Source: Kaistia granuli DSM 23481
GTDB taxonomy: Bacteria > Pseudomonadota > Alphaproteobacteria > Rhizobiales > Kaistiaceae
Direction of reading: 5' to 3'
Length of the DNA: 64,000 nt
Assembly (NCBI RefSeq): GCF_000380505.1
Contig: NZ_AQYH01000019.1
Location: 1-64,000 of the forward strand
Shown here piece after piece: positions 36,726 through 49,143 of this stretch. A program made the position numbers and the translations under genes. A model generated the notes under the pieces. It made no database searches. It saw nothing but the letters and a program-made list of their open reading frames with translations, and was not told the origin of the DNA. Within the stretch, counting starts at the first letter, position 1, and the number at the start of each line of letters is the position of its first letter.

Positions 36726-37637
36726 CTAGACCAGGGCTGCCGCGATGCCGGCGGCGAGCTTGGCGTTGTTCTTCACCAGCGCGATGTTGGTGACGAGGCT
36801 GCGGCCAGACGTCAGTTCCAGTATGCGGCCGAGTACGTAGGGGGTCACGCTCTTGGCGCGGATGCCGTCACGCTCGGCGTCGAGGATCGCCGTCTCGATG
36901 TAGCCGCGCATCTCATCCGCCGGGATCTCGCTCGCGATCGGCACGGGATTGGCGATCAGCATGCCGCCTTCCAGTCCGATTTCGGCGCGCTTGGCGATGA
37001 ACGCCGCGATGTCGCGGGCAGCGTCCAGGCGGAGCGGCGAGGGCAGGCCGCTATCGCGCGACCAGAAGGCCGGCAGCGCATCCTGGCCGACGGTGACGAC
37101 GGGCACGCCGAGCGTCTCCAGCACTTCCAGCGTCTTCGGGATGTCGAGTAGCGCCTTGGCGCCAGCGCAGACGACCGTCACCGGAGTCTTGGCGAACTCG
37201 TAGAGATCGGCGGAAACGTCGTAGCTCGTCTCGGCGCCGCGATGCACGCCGCCGATGCCGCCGGTCGCGAACATCTTGATGCCGGCGAGATGGGCCGTGA
37301 TCATCGTCGCCGCGACCGTGGTGGCGCCGGGGCGGCCGGTCGACAGCGCGAAGGCGAGATCGGCGCGCGACACCTTCATGACATCCTTGAGGCCGGCGAG
37401 GCGCTCCAGCTCGTCGGCGGTCAGGCCGACGCGGATCTTGCCGTCCATGATCGCGATCGTCGCCGGGACCGCACCGTTTTCACGGACGATGTCCTCGACC
37501 GCGCGCGCCGTGGCGATGTTGTCTGGATAGGGCATGCCATGGGTGACGATGGTGGTTTCGAGCGCCACCAGCGGCTTGCCATCCGCCTGGGCGGCGGCGA
37601 CTTCCTCGGAAAGGATGATGAGGTCTTGATCGGACAT
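36726..37637 (-). CDS. psuG: Pseudouridine-5'-phosphate glycosidase
   Basis: The 303-residue enzyme splits pseudouridine monophosphate into uracil and ribose-5-phosphate, part of pseudouridine recycling. Family signatures are ALETTIVTHGMPYPDN near residues 26-41, FATGGIGGVHRGAE near 130-143 and SRDSGLPSPLR near 193-203. The length matches the family. The kinase PsuK, which usually sits beside it, is not in the window. It is divergent from an SDR gene. Confidence 0.93.
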   Translation of the reverse strand: MSDQDLIILSEEVAAAQADGKPLVALETTIVTHGMPYPDNIATARAVEDIVRENGAVPATIAIMDGKIRVGLTADELERLAGLKDVMKVSRADLAFALSTGRPGATTVAATMITAHLAGIKMFATGGIGGVHRGAETSYDVSADLYEFAKTPVTVVCAGAKALLDIPKTLEVLETLGVPVVTVGQDALPAFWSRDSGLPSPLRLDAARDIAAFIAKRAEIGLEGGMLIANPVPIASEIPADEMRGYIETAILDAERDGIRAKSVTPYVLGRILELTSGRSLVTNIALVKNNAKLAAGIAAALV

Positions 37638-37913
37638 CGAGTGTTACCGTTCTAAGAGGCGCGGGCCGGCGCCCCCGACGGGGGCGCGGAGCGACCGCGA
37701 AAAGGCGGACCATGCCGATCCCTCGCGTCCCAGGCAAGTGTTTGCTGCCGCGCGGGTGCCATGCTCGGCGTACATGGCAGCATGGGCATCGCGCCGACGG
37801 GCCAGTTTCGGAACGTCCTTGTCTTTTCTTTCCGGCCGGAAGCAGATCATATCGACGCCCTGTCGATCGAACCGGACGGCGATGCCGTTCCGGAGCAGCA
37901 AAGGGCTTGAAGC

Positions 37914-38603
37914 ATGACGAAGACCGCACTCATCACGGCCGCCAGCAAGGGCATCGGCGCCGCCGTCGCGCGCCGACTGGCCGCGGATGGCTATCGCGTC
38001 GGTCTGCTCGGCCGTTCGGAGGGCGTCGAGGCCCTGGCCAGCGAACTGGGTGGTTTCGCGGTGCGCGGCGATGTGACGAACGGCGACGATCTCGTCGCGC
38101 TGGTCGAGCGTGCCCGGGCCGAGACGGGGCAGATCGACGTCATCGTTGCCAGCACCGGCCATGCGGCCAAGAAGAAGCTGCTCGAGCTCGACGATGCCGA
38201 CTGGCACGCCGCGCTCGACATCTTCGTGATGCCGACGGTGCGGCTGCTGCGCGCCGCGCGCGCCGATCTCGAGCGTTCGAAGGGCGCCGTTGTCGCTATT
38301 TCGAGCTTCGCCGCCAAGCGGACCGATCCCGATTTCGCCTCGTCCTCGGTGCTGCGCGCCGGTCTCTCGGCCTATGTCGGCGTCGCGGCGAGGCTCCTTG
38401 CCAAGGACGGCATCAGCATCAACGCGGTGGCGCCGGGCTTCGTCGATTCGCTGCCGAGCACGCCGGAGCGGATTGCCCGCATTCCGGCTGGCCGCTATGG
38501 CGAGGTGGCGGAAGTCGCCGCGGCGGTCGCCTATCTGGCATCGCCCGAGGCGCGCTACGTTACCGGCCAGACCATTGCCATCGACGGCGCACTGACCGCC
38601 TGA
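37914..38603 (+). CDS. Short-chain dehydrogenase/reductase
   Basis: The 229-residue protein has an SDR fold with the cofactor motif TAASKGIGAAVAR at residues 8-20. The NAG motif is replaced by VASTGH near residue 79. The catalytic part is unusual: the expected Ser-Tyr-x3-Lys is not clear, since the region reads ISSFAAKRTDPDFASSSVLR with no YxxxK. This suggests a non-classical SDR or an inactive member. Substrate unknown. Confidence 0.7.
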   Translation: MTKTALITAASKGIGAAVARRLAADGYRVGLLGRSEGVEALASELGGFAVRGDVTNGDDLVALVERARAETGQIDVIVASTGHAAKKKLLELDDADWHAALDIFVMPTVRLLRAARADLERSKGAVVAISSFAAKRTDPDFASSSVLRAGLSAYVGVAARLLAKDGISINAVAPGFVDSLPSTPERIARIPAGRYGEVAEVAAAVAYLASPEARYVTGQTIAIDGALTA

Positions 38604-38606
38604 GCC

Positions 38607-39950
38607 TCATTTCGCCATCAGATATTTCGCAACCGCCGCGTAGGCCGGCAGGCTGGTCGGATCATTGGCCGCATTGCTGGCCTGCGGGTTCGAGGCGAAA
38701 CGGGCGATCACCATGCGCGCGGCCGGGTCGACATAGATCGCCTGGCCGTGCACGCCGCGCGCCATGAAGGCGCCGTTCGGATTGTGCGAAATCCACCACA
38801 TGCCGGTGTAGCTCCAGCCCTTCAGAAGCGGATAGCCGCCCTTGGCGAAGGCCGCCTTGTCGCCGCCGGCGCGGATATGGGCGATCGCCGCCGCTGGGAT
38901 GATCTGCTCGCCGTCCTGCTTGCCGTCGTCCAGCATCAACTGGCCGATCCGCGCCATGTCGCGAAGGCCGGCATTGAGCCCGCCGCCGGCAAACGGCGTG
39001 CCGATCGAATCGACGGTGTAATAGGCGTCCTGCTCCGCGCCCATCCGGCTCCAGATCCGCTCGGACAGCAGCGTCGCCACCGATTTGCCGGTGACGCGGG
39101 CGATGATCCAGCCGAGTGCGTCGGAATTGATCGTCTTGTAGCCGAAGGCGGCGCCGTGCTCACCCTCCTTCCGAACCGTCTTCAGATAGTCGAAATAGGT
39201 GCGCGGGCCGGTATAGTCGGCCGGTTTGGGTAGCGGGTTGCCGGCGGCAGAATAGGTCCAGACATCCGCATCCGGGTCGGAATAATCCTCGCTGTAGTGA
39301 AGGCCGGTGGTCATGTCGAGGACCTGGCGCACCGTTGCGTCCCCGAAGGCGCTCTGCGCCAGCTCTGGCACCAGCGTCGCCACCTTGGCCTTGTCGTCGA
39401 TCCCGCCTTCCGCCACCAGCATCTCGCCGAGCAGCCCGGTCAGCGACTTGGTCACCGACATCGCTCCATGCTTGCCGGTGTCGTCGAGGCAGCCGAAATA
39501 GCGCTCATAGATGAGCTTGCCGTCATGCAGGATGGCGATGCCGTCCGTGTAGTTGGCGGCGAGCGAATCGGAAAAGCGCATCGGCTTGTCGCTGCCAAGC
39601 GGCGTGAAGGTCAGCGCGTCGATGCTGTCGTCGAGGCGGCGTTCGAAAAAGCGCAGCGGGCCGAGCCCGCGCCCGACCCCGATCGTCGGCATCAGCTGGC
39701 GGAAATGGCAGACCGTCCAGCGGAGCTTCGGAAAGCTGAAATAGTCGGGATCGGTGAAGCGGATGATCTTGTCGGCGGGCGGCGGCGCCCCGACCATCCA
39801 GCCGAGCGCGACGGGGTCCGATTCGGCTGCGGTCATCGGTTTTTCCTCCTGCGCCGCGGCCGGCAGCATCATGGCTGCCAGGAGGGCGGCGATGCCCACG
39901 ATCCGGCGGCAGGTTCGCCCGGACCGGGGCCTGATTGCATGTCGCGGCAT
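38607..39950 (-). CDS. Exported serine hydrolase, beta-lactamase family (class C-like)
   Basis: The 447-residue protein has a signal peptide ending at PAAAQ near residue 34. The active-site Ser and Lys are in MSVTKSLTG (SxxK) near residue 170, and the second motif YSE is in LHYSEDYSD near 220. The layout resembles the 6-aminohexanoate-oligomer hydrolase/esterase group of the beta-lactamase family rather than a drug-degrading enzyme. It faces the SDR at 37914 with a gap of three bases. Natural substrate unknown. Confidence 0.78.
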   Translation of the reverse strand: MPRHAIRPRSGRTCRRIVGIAALLAAMMLPAAAQEEKPMTAAESDPVALGWMVGAPPPADKIIRFTDPDYFSFPKLRWTVCHFRQLMPTIGVGRGLGPLRFFERRLDDSIDALTFTPLGSDKPMRFSDSLAANYTDGIAILHDGKLIYERYFGCLDDTGKHGAMSVTKSLTGLLGEMLVAEGGIDDKAKVATLVPELAQSAFGDATVRQVLDMTTGLHYSEDYSDPDADVWTYSAAGNPLPKPADYTGPRTYFDYLKTVRKEGEHGAAFGYKTINSDALGWIIARVTGKSVATLLSERIWSRMGAEQDAYYTVDSIGTPFAGGGLNAGLRDMARIGQLMLDDGKQDGEQIIPAAAIAHIRAGGDKAAFAKGGYPLLKGWSYTGMWWISHNPNGAFMARGVHGQAIYVDPAARMVIARFASNPQASNAANDPTSLPAYAAVAKYLMAK

Positions 39951-40062
39951 GGCGCGTCTCCGGAAGGGCGTTACGTCGGAGGTCTCATACTAGCCCCCAA
40001 ACCGGGCTTGTCGCCACTGGCGATTGCCCGCGAGCGACACGACAATGTGGGCCTTGCGAATG

Positions 40063-40077
40063 AGAACAAAACGTGTA
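40063..40077 (+). promoter_or_regulatory. LexA-type SOS box of recA
   Basis: GAAC-N7-GTAC lies 52 bases before the recA start. The alphaproteobacterial LexA box is GAAC-N7-GAAC, so there is one mismatch (T for A). The position in front of recA makes LexA control very likely. Confidence 0.7.
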
Positions 40078-40128
40078 CATTGTCCGTGTTTGCTCACGTC
40101 CGAGCGGTGTGGAATAAGGAGCGCCGGA

Positions 40129-41214
<1,086 letters not shown>

Positions 41215-41223
41215 ACGGAAATC

Positions 41224-41254
41224 GACCGGGGAGGGCGGCGCGCTCCCCGGTCTT
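41224..41254 (+). terminator. Hairpin after recA
   Basis: Perfect 10-bp arms GACCGGGGAG (41224-41233) and CTCCCCGGTC (41243-41252) lie ten bases after the recA stop. The T-run is short (TCTT), so it is a probable but not ideal terminator. Confidence 0.65.
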
Positions 41255-41312
41255 CAGGCAATCTCTATGCGCGTAGCGATCCCTTCACCGGACACGCGGC
41301 GGCCGACAGAGG

Positions 41313-41681
41313 ATGGCAGGGATGGCGGAGCGCGAGATCCGGAGCGGCGGTTGTCATTGCGGCGATGTCCGCTTCACGGCGCGCGGCGCCTTTGATGCCG
41401 CCATCAGCTGCAATTGCTCGATCTGCCAGAAACGCGGCCATTGGCTCGCCTTCGTGCCGGCCTCGGATTTTGACCTGGAGACGGGCGCCGAGTCTATCTC
41501 CGACTACCAGTTCAACCATCGCCGCATCCACCATTTCTTCTGTTCACGCTGCGGCGTCGGCTCCTTCGGGCGGGGCACCGCTCCGGACGGTTCCGCGATG
41601 GTGGCGGTCAATGTCCGCTGTCTCGATGACATCGATCTTTCGACGGTGACGGTCACTCCGTTCGACGGTCGCAGCGTCTGA
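41313..41681 (+). CDS. GFA family protein (glutathione-dependent formaldehyde-activating-like)
   Basis: The 122-residue protein has the zinc-binding Cys set of the GFA/CENP-V fold: CHCG near residue 14, CNCSICQKRG near 33 and CSRCG near 77. The family name comes from a glutathione-linked enzyme of formaldehyde handling, but most members have unknown roles. A second ATG at 41322 is possible. It lies between recA and alaS, which are otherwise neighbours in many alphaproteobacteria. Confidence 0.85.
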   Translation: MAGMAEREIRSGGCHCGDVRFTARGAFDAAISCNCSICQKRGHWLAFVPASDFDLETGAESISDYQFNHRRIHHFFCSRCGVGSFGRGTAPDGSAMVAVNVRCLDDIDLSTVTVTPFDGRSV

Positions 41682-41823
41682 TCCAGCCCGGCCGGCGCGG
41701 CGTTAAGCACGGCTCACGCGCTTTCTGGACAGTCCGCTTAGCGATCGCTACAAACGCCCGCACAATTCCTTCGGCAGGGCGCGGAACCACGCGCGCTGCC
41801 CTCTGTAGCAGGCGGGTCAGTTC

Positions 41824-44478
<2,655 letters not shown>

Positions 44479-44516
44479 CAGCTGAGGGGGCAGCGCCCCC
44501 GGAAAAGGACGACGCT

Positions 44517-46310
44517 GTGGAACAGGTCGCGGCGGGCAGGGAACTTCTGGTCTTCCTGGTCGCCGCGGGGGTCATTGTCCCGTTGTTCCAGTATATGAAG
44601 CTCGGCGTCGTCTTGGGCTTCCTGATCGCCGGCGTCGCGGTCGGTCCCGGTGGCTTCGGCCACTTGGCCGCGACTTGGCCGATCTTCGGCTATGCGGCGA
44701 TCTCCGACGTCTCGCGCCTGCAGATGCTGGGCGACCTCGGCGTGCTCTTCCTGCTCTTCACCATCGGGCTAGAGCTGTCGTTCACTCGCCTGCGGGCGAT
44801 CGGACGACTGATGGTCGGTGTCGGCGGCCTGCAGGTCATCCTCGCCACCGCCGTCATCTACGGTCTGGCGGCGCTCGCCGGCTATCAGTTCGACGATGCG
44901 CTCGTTCTCGGTATGGCGCTGGCGTTGTCGTCGACGGCCATCGTCACCCAGTCGCTGGTGGAACATAAGCGGCTCGGCGCTGCGGCAGGCCGTACGACGC
45001 TGGGTGTTTTGATCCTGCAGGACCTGACGGTTGTGCCGATCGTCATCGTCGTCGGCATCCTCGGCAACGCCGGGGCGACGGAGGGTGCCAGCGTCGGTCT
45101 TGCCCTGATACAGGGTATCGGCATTGCCATCGCCGTCGTCGTCGCCGTTCTGGCGCTCGGGCGCTTCCTGGTCAGGCCGCTGATGCGGCTGGCAGGCGCG
45201 ACGGGCAACCGGACGCTGCTGATCGCCATCGCCCTGTTGATCATCGTCGGGTCCGGCGCGCTGACATCCGCGGCCGGGTTGTCCTCGGCTCTTGGTGCCT
45301 TCCTCGCCGGCCTGTTGTTGAGCGAAAGCGAATATCGCCATCAGCTCGATGTCGAGGTCGAGCCGTTCAAGGACCTGCTGCTCGGGCTGTTCTTCATGAC
45401 AGTCGGCATGACCATAGATCTGGTGATGGTCATCGATCACGGGGCGATGGTCCTCGCCGCGCTGGCGGTCCTGTTCGCCGTAAAGATGGTGACGGCCTAT
45501 GTCGCGGCCCGCCTCAATCGGGTCGAGGTCCCGGTCGCAATCGAGCTGGCCTTCCTGCTGGCGGGCGCCGGCGAGTTCGCCTTCGTGATGTTCGCGCTTG
45601 CCTATCGCGAACACGTCATCGACGGTGACGTCGCGCATTTTGCTACGACAGTGGCGGCGCTTTCCATGCTGTTCACGCCCATGCTCGGCGTCATCGGCGC
45701 CCGCATCGGTCGACAGCTGGACCACCGCCGCCATTCCCTTTTGCACGGTGTCCATGCCGACGCGGAATATTCCGGACACGTCATCATCGGCGGGTTTGGC
45801 CGCTTCGGCAGCATGGTCGGCGGCCTGCTCCAGGCGGAAGACATTCCCTTCGTCGCTCTCGATCTCAATGTCGCGAATGTCGAGCGGGGCAAGAAGGAGG
45901 GGCAACCAGTCTTCTTCGGCGATGCGACGCGGCCGGAGATCCTCGCCAAGGTCGGCGGCGATCGGGCAGTTGCCTTCGTCGTGACCCCGGACGCCGGCAA
46001 GGTGGCTGAAACCATGATCAGTGTAGTGCTGGAGAACTGGCCGCAGGCGGTGGTGCACGCGCGCGCCCGCAGTGTGGGCCACGCTCGTCAATTGCTGGAT
46101 CTCGGTGCCACCCACGTGGTGCCCGAGGCTCTGGAGGCCAGTCTACAGCTGGCCGGCGACCTGCTCGCGACGATGGGATTGCCGGGCGACGCGGTGGAAC
46201 AGCGGCTGGCGATGGCGCGCGAGATCGTCCACGCCAGGCTTCGCTGCGGCGACGATCCCGATGCGATCGGGCCGAACCTGCCGCCCGACAGCAGCCCCGA
46301 CTCGGACTAG
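44517..46310 (+). CDS. CPA2 family cation:proton antiporter with TrkA-N domain
   Basis: The 597-residue protein starts at GTG 44517 behind AAAGGA. The first about 390 residues form some 12 membrane helices, with GLELSFTRL and the conserved acidic FLAGLLLSESEY stretch of the Na+/H+ exchanger fold. From about residue 420 a TrkA-N domain begins with the nucleotide motif HVIIGGFGRFGSMV. This is the KefB/YbaL-like architecture, in which nucleotide or thiol binding gates potassium efflux. No KefF/KefG-type partner is adjacent. It ends four bases inside the convergent SDR. Confidence 0.88.
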   Translation: MEQVAAGRELLVFLVAAGVIVPLFQYMKLGVVLGFLIAGVAVGPGGFGHLAATWPIFGYAAISDVSRLQMLGDLGVLFLLFTIGLELSFTRLRAIGRLMVGVGGLQVILATAVIYGLAALAGYQFDDALVLGMALALSSTAIVTQSLVEHKRLGAAAGRTTLGVLILQDLTVVPIVIVVGILGNAGATEGASVGLALIQGIGIAIAVVVAVLALGRFLVRPLMRLAGATGNRTLLIAIALLIIVGSGALTSAAGLSSALGAFLAGLLLSESEYRHQLDVEVEPFKDLLLGLFFMTVGMTIDLVMVIDHGAMVLAALAVLFAVKMVTAYVAARLNRVEVPVAIELAFLLAGAGEFAFVMFALAYREHVIDGDVAHFATTVAALSMLFTPMLGVIGARIGRQLDHRRHSLLHGVHADAEYSGHVIIGGFGRFGSMVGGLLQAEDIPFVALDLNVANVERGKKEGQPVFFGDATRPEILAKVGGDRAVAFVVTPDAGKVAETMISVVLENWPQAVVHARARSVGHARQLLDLGATHVVPEALEASLQLAGDLLATMGLPGDAVEQRLAMAREIVHARLRCGDDPDAIGPNLPPDSSPDSD

Positions 46311-47035
46311 TTGATCAAGAAGCCGCCATCGACCGGCAGGGTCACGCCGTTCACCATCGAGGCGCGGTCCGAGAGCAGGAAGGCGATTGTCTCCGCTACC
46401 TCGCGCGGTTCGATGAAGCGGCCGAGCGGGATGCGCGACAGCATCGGGTCCGCCTTGGCGGGATCACTCCAGGCCTTCACCGCCATCGGCGTCAGCGTCA
46501 CGCAGGGATTGACCGCGTTGACGCGAATGCCCTGGCGGCCCAGTTCGTTCGCCATCACGGTGGTCAAGCCGTCGAGACCGCCCTTTGACGCGCAATAGGC
46601 GGCGTGGTCGGCGAAGCCGATCCAGGATGACAGCGACGAGACATTGACGATCGCGCCCTTGACGCCGCGATCGATCATGCTGCGCGCCGTTTCCTGGGCG
46701 ATGATCGCCGCGGCGATGACGTTGACCGTATAGAGGTGGTTGAAGCTCTCGACGCTGGTCTCGAGAAACGGTTCCAGAATGGTCGTGCCGGCGCAGTTGA
46801 CCAGCAGGTCGATCGGCTGTGCCGAGCGCGCGGCGATCCGGGTTGCGACCGGGTCGGCGAGATCGACGGCGATGGTTTCGCAGCCAATCGCCGCGGCGAG
46901 ACTTTCCAGATCTCTCGGATCGCGCGAGAGCGCCACGACCGTCGCGCCATACTCGGCCAGCAGTTCGGCTGTGGCGCGGCCGATGCCCTTGCCGGCGCCG
47001 GTTACCAGAATGCGCTTACCCGTGAACTCAGACAT
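46307..47035 (-). CDS. SDR oxidoreductase, L-xylulose reductase-like
   Basis: The 242-residue protein is a classical SDR: cofactor motif TGAGKGIGRAT near residues 11-21, NCAG at 83-86, catalytic Ser in NVSSLSSW, and YCASK near 150. The sequence is closest in pattern to dicarbonyl/L-xylulose reductases and related polyol or sugar-acid dehydrogenases. It lies downstream of the ABC importer genes on the same strand, separated by a hairpin, and may oxidise the imported sugar or polyol. Confidence 0.82.
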   Translation of the reverse strand: MSEFTGKRILVTGAGKGIGRATAELLAEYGATVVALSRDPRDLESLAAAIGCETIAVDLADPVATRIAARSAQPIDLLVNCAGTTILEPFLETSVESFNHLYTVNVIAAAIIAQETARSMIDRGVKGAIVNVSSLSSWIGFADHAAYCASKGGLDGLTTVMANELGRQGIRVNAVNPCVTLTPMAVKAWSDPAKADPMLSRIPLGRFIEPREVAETIAFLLSDRASMVNGVTLPVDGGFLIN

Positions 47036-47113
47036 GATTCCTCCCTCGACTGTCGAGGAAGCGTAGCGTCCGGCACGCCGTTCTGCGAGTCCGCGAGCGT
47101 CGTGAAAGGCAAA

Positions 47114-47144
47114 CGGGCGCCGCGGCGGAAGGCTGCGGCGCCCG
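47114..47144 (-). terminator. Hairpin between importer genes and SDR
   Basis: Perfect 10-bp arms CGGGCGCCGC (47114-47123) and GCGGCGCCCG (47135-47144) lie between the last permease gene and the SDR. No U-run follows, so it may only weaken read-through or protect the transcript end. Confidence 0.5.
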
Positions 47145-47220
47145 GGCAGGGCGGCTTCTTGTCGGCGGGGCTGGTTCTAGCGGAGAACGGGGCCAGGCCG
47201 ACAGTGCAACGGGCTCGCCG

Positions 47221-48129
47221 TCATTCCTTCACGGCACCCGTCATCGACGATACGTAATAATCGACGAAGAACGAGTAGAGGATGACGACCGGCAGCGAGC
47301 CGAACAGGGCGCCCGCCATCAGCGATCCCCACTCGAACACGTCGCCGCGAACCAGCTCCGTCAGCACGCCGACCGGCACGGTCTTGTTCTCCGAGGACTG
47401 GATGAAGGTCAGCGCGTAGATGAACTCGTTCCAGGACAGGGTGAAGGCGAAGATGCCGGCCGAAATCAATCCCGGAACCGCCAGCGGCAGGATGACCTTG
47501 CTGAGGATCTGCCAGCGCGAGGCGCCGTCGACCAAGGCACTTTCCTCCAGCTCGTAGGGGATCGAGCGGAAGTAGCTCATCAGCAGCCAGGTGCAGAACG
47601 GGATCAGGAAGGTCGGGTAGGTGAAGATCAGAGCCAGCTTGCTGTCATAGATGCCGAAATTGAACACGATGACGGCGAGCGGGATGAACAGGATCGATGG
47701 CGGCACGAGATAGGCGAGGAAGATCAGCAATCCCACTGGACGCGATCCGGTGAACCGCAGCCGCTCGATGGCGTAGGCGGCAAAGACCGCCGCTGCCAGC
47801 GAGAGGATGGTCGAGCCGAAAGCGACCAGGACCGTGTTCCAGAGCCAGCCCGGGTAGGAGGTTTCGAACAGCAAGTACTTGATGTGGTCGAGCGTCGGCG
47901 AGACGACCCAGAACGGGCTGTACTGGTCGTAGTCGGTGAGCTGCTCGTTCGGCTTCACCGCCGTGATGCCCATCCAGTAGAACGGGAAGAGCAGGACGAA
48001 GACGAAGACGGCGAGCGGCAGATAGATCGTCACGACCCGCCGAGGCAGGCTGCTTAGATAGCTCATGCCCTCGACGTCGTCGACGAGCGGTGCGTTGGCT
48101 TGTGTCGTGTTGCGCGCGGTAGCGGCCAT
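47221..48129 (-). CDS. Sugar ABC transporter permease, MalG-like
   Basis: The 302-residue inner-membrane protein has six helices. The ABC-permease EAA loop reads ELEESALVDGASRWQILSKV near residue 200, where the ATPase docks. It is the second permease of the importer; it starts after AAGGAA, ten bases after the first permease gene. The final part (VFEWGSLMAGALFGSLPVVI) matches the MalG family end. Confidence 0.9.
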   Translation of the reverse strand: MAATARNTTQANAPLVDDVEGMSYLSSLPRRVVTIYLPLAVFVFVLLFPFYWMGITAVKPNEQLTDYDQYSPFWVVSPTLDHIKYLLFETSYPGWLWNTVLVAFGSTILSLAAAVFAAYAIERLRFTGSRPVGLLIFLAYLVPPSILFIPLAVIVFNFGIYDSKLALIFTYPTFLIPFCTWLLMSYFRSIPYELEESALVDGASRWQILSKVILPLAVPGLISAGIFAFTLSWNEFIYALTFIQSSENKTVPVGVLTELVRGDVFEWGSLMAGALFGSLPVVILYSFFVDYYVSSMTGAVKE

Positions 48130-48139
48130 GTTTTTTTCC

Positions 48140-49072
48140 TTAGTCCTGACCACCCTGCTGCCACTTCCGCCTTTGCAGGCCGAAGAAGCTGAACATGATC
48201 GCCGCGAGCAGGAAGGGGATCATGGCGACTGCGATGGCGGCACCTTCGCCGAGCTGTCCGCCGGGAATGCCGCGCTGGAACGACAGCGTTGCCATCAGAT
48301 GGGTCGCGTTCACGGGACCGCCCTTGGTGAGCACGTAGATCAGCTGGAAGTCGGTGAAGGTGAACAGCACCGAGAAAGTCATGACCACGGCGATGATCGG
48401 GGTCAGCATCGGCAGGGTCACGAGACGGAAGCGCTGCCAGCTGGTGGCGCCGTCGATCGAGGCGGCCTCCTGCAGCGAGGCGGGGATCGTCTGCAATCCG
48501 GCCAGGAGCGAGATGGCGACGAAGGGAATGCCGCGCCAGACATTGGCGGCGATCACCGAAGCGCGCGCATTGGTCGGATCGCCGAGGAAATTGATCGGCT
48601 GATCGATCCAGCCCATCTTCATCAGCGACCAGGAAATGATCGAGAACTGGGCGTCGAAGATCCACCAGAAGGCGAGCGCCGAAAGAACCGTTGGCACCAC
48701 CCAGGGGAGCAGGATGATGGCGCGGAAGAAGGACTTGCAGGGCAGTTTCTCGTTGAGCAGCAGCGCGAGCCAGAGGCCCAGCACGAACTTCAGCACCGAG
48801 GCGATGAACGTGTAGAGGACGGTATTGAAGACCGCGGTCCAGAAGACGGGGTCATCCCAGAGGAAAGCGTAGTTCTCGAGGCCGATGAAGATGCCGTCGC
48901 GGCCGATCTTCGTATCGGTGAAACCCAGCCACACGCCGAGACCGAGCGGGTAAGTCAGGAAACAGAGAAGGAAAACCGCGGCAGGCAGCATGAACATCAA
49001 CCCGAGCGCATTCTTGCTCTGGAAGAATGCGCCGGCGAATGTCTGCGGTTTTGCGATAGGGGCAGTACTCAT
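48140..49072 (-). CDS. Sugar ABC transporter permease, MalF-like
   Basis: The 310-residue protein starts at ATG 49072 (MSTAPIAKPQ). It has six membrane helices and an EAA loop SLQEAASIDGATSWQRFRLV near residue 200. The opening block LMFMLPAAVFLLCFLTYPLG is typical of the MalF/UgpA permeases. It forms the membrane pore with the MalG-like partner. Genes for binding protein and ATPase lie upstream on the same strand. Confidence 0.9.
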   Translation of the reverse strand: MSTAPIAKPQTFAGAFFQSKNALGLMFMLPAAVFLLCFLTYPLGLGVWLGFTDTKIGRDGIFIGLENYAFLWDDPVFWTAVFNTVLYTFIASVLKFVLGLWLALLLNEKLPCKSFFRAIILLPWVVPTVLSALAFWWIFDAQFSIISWSLMKMGWIDQPINFLGDPTNARASVIAANVWRGIPFVAISLLAGLQTIPASLQEAASIDGATSWQRFRLVTLPMLTPIIAVVMTFSVLFTFTDFQLIYVLTKGGPVNATHLMATLSFQRGIPGGQLGEGAAIAVAMIPFLLAAIMFSFFGLQRRKWQQGGQD

Positions 49073-49100
49073 GGACGTCTCCGCATCCGGGCTTTGGCCC

Positions 49101-49134
49101 GATGTCACCCGCCGCCGGAGCGGCGGGTGACATC
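49101..49134 (-). other. Intergenic hairpin between binding protein and permease genes
   Basis: Perfect 14-bp arms GATGTCACCCGCCG (49101-49114) and CGGCGGGTGACATC (49121-49134) with a 6-base loop follow the binding-protein stop by ten bases. Hairpins at this place usually stabilise the binding-protein message, so that it is made in excess over the permeases. Confidence 0.75.
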
Positions 49135-49143
49135 GGTATCGAC

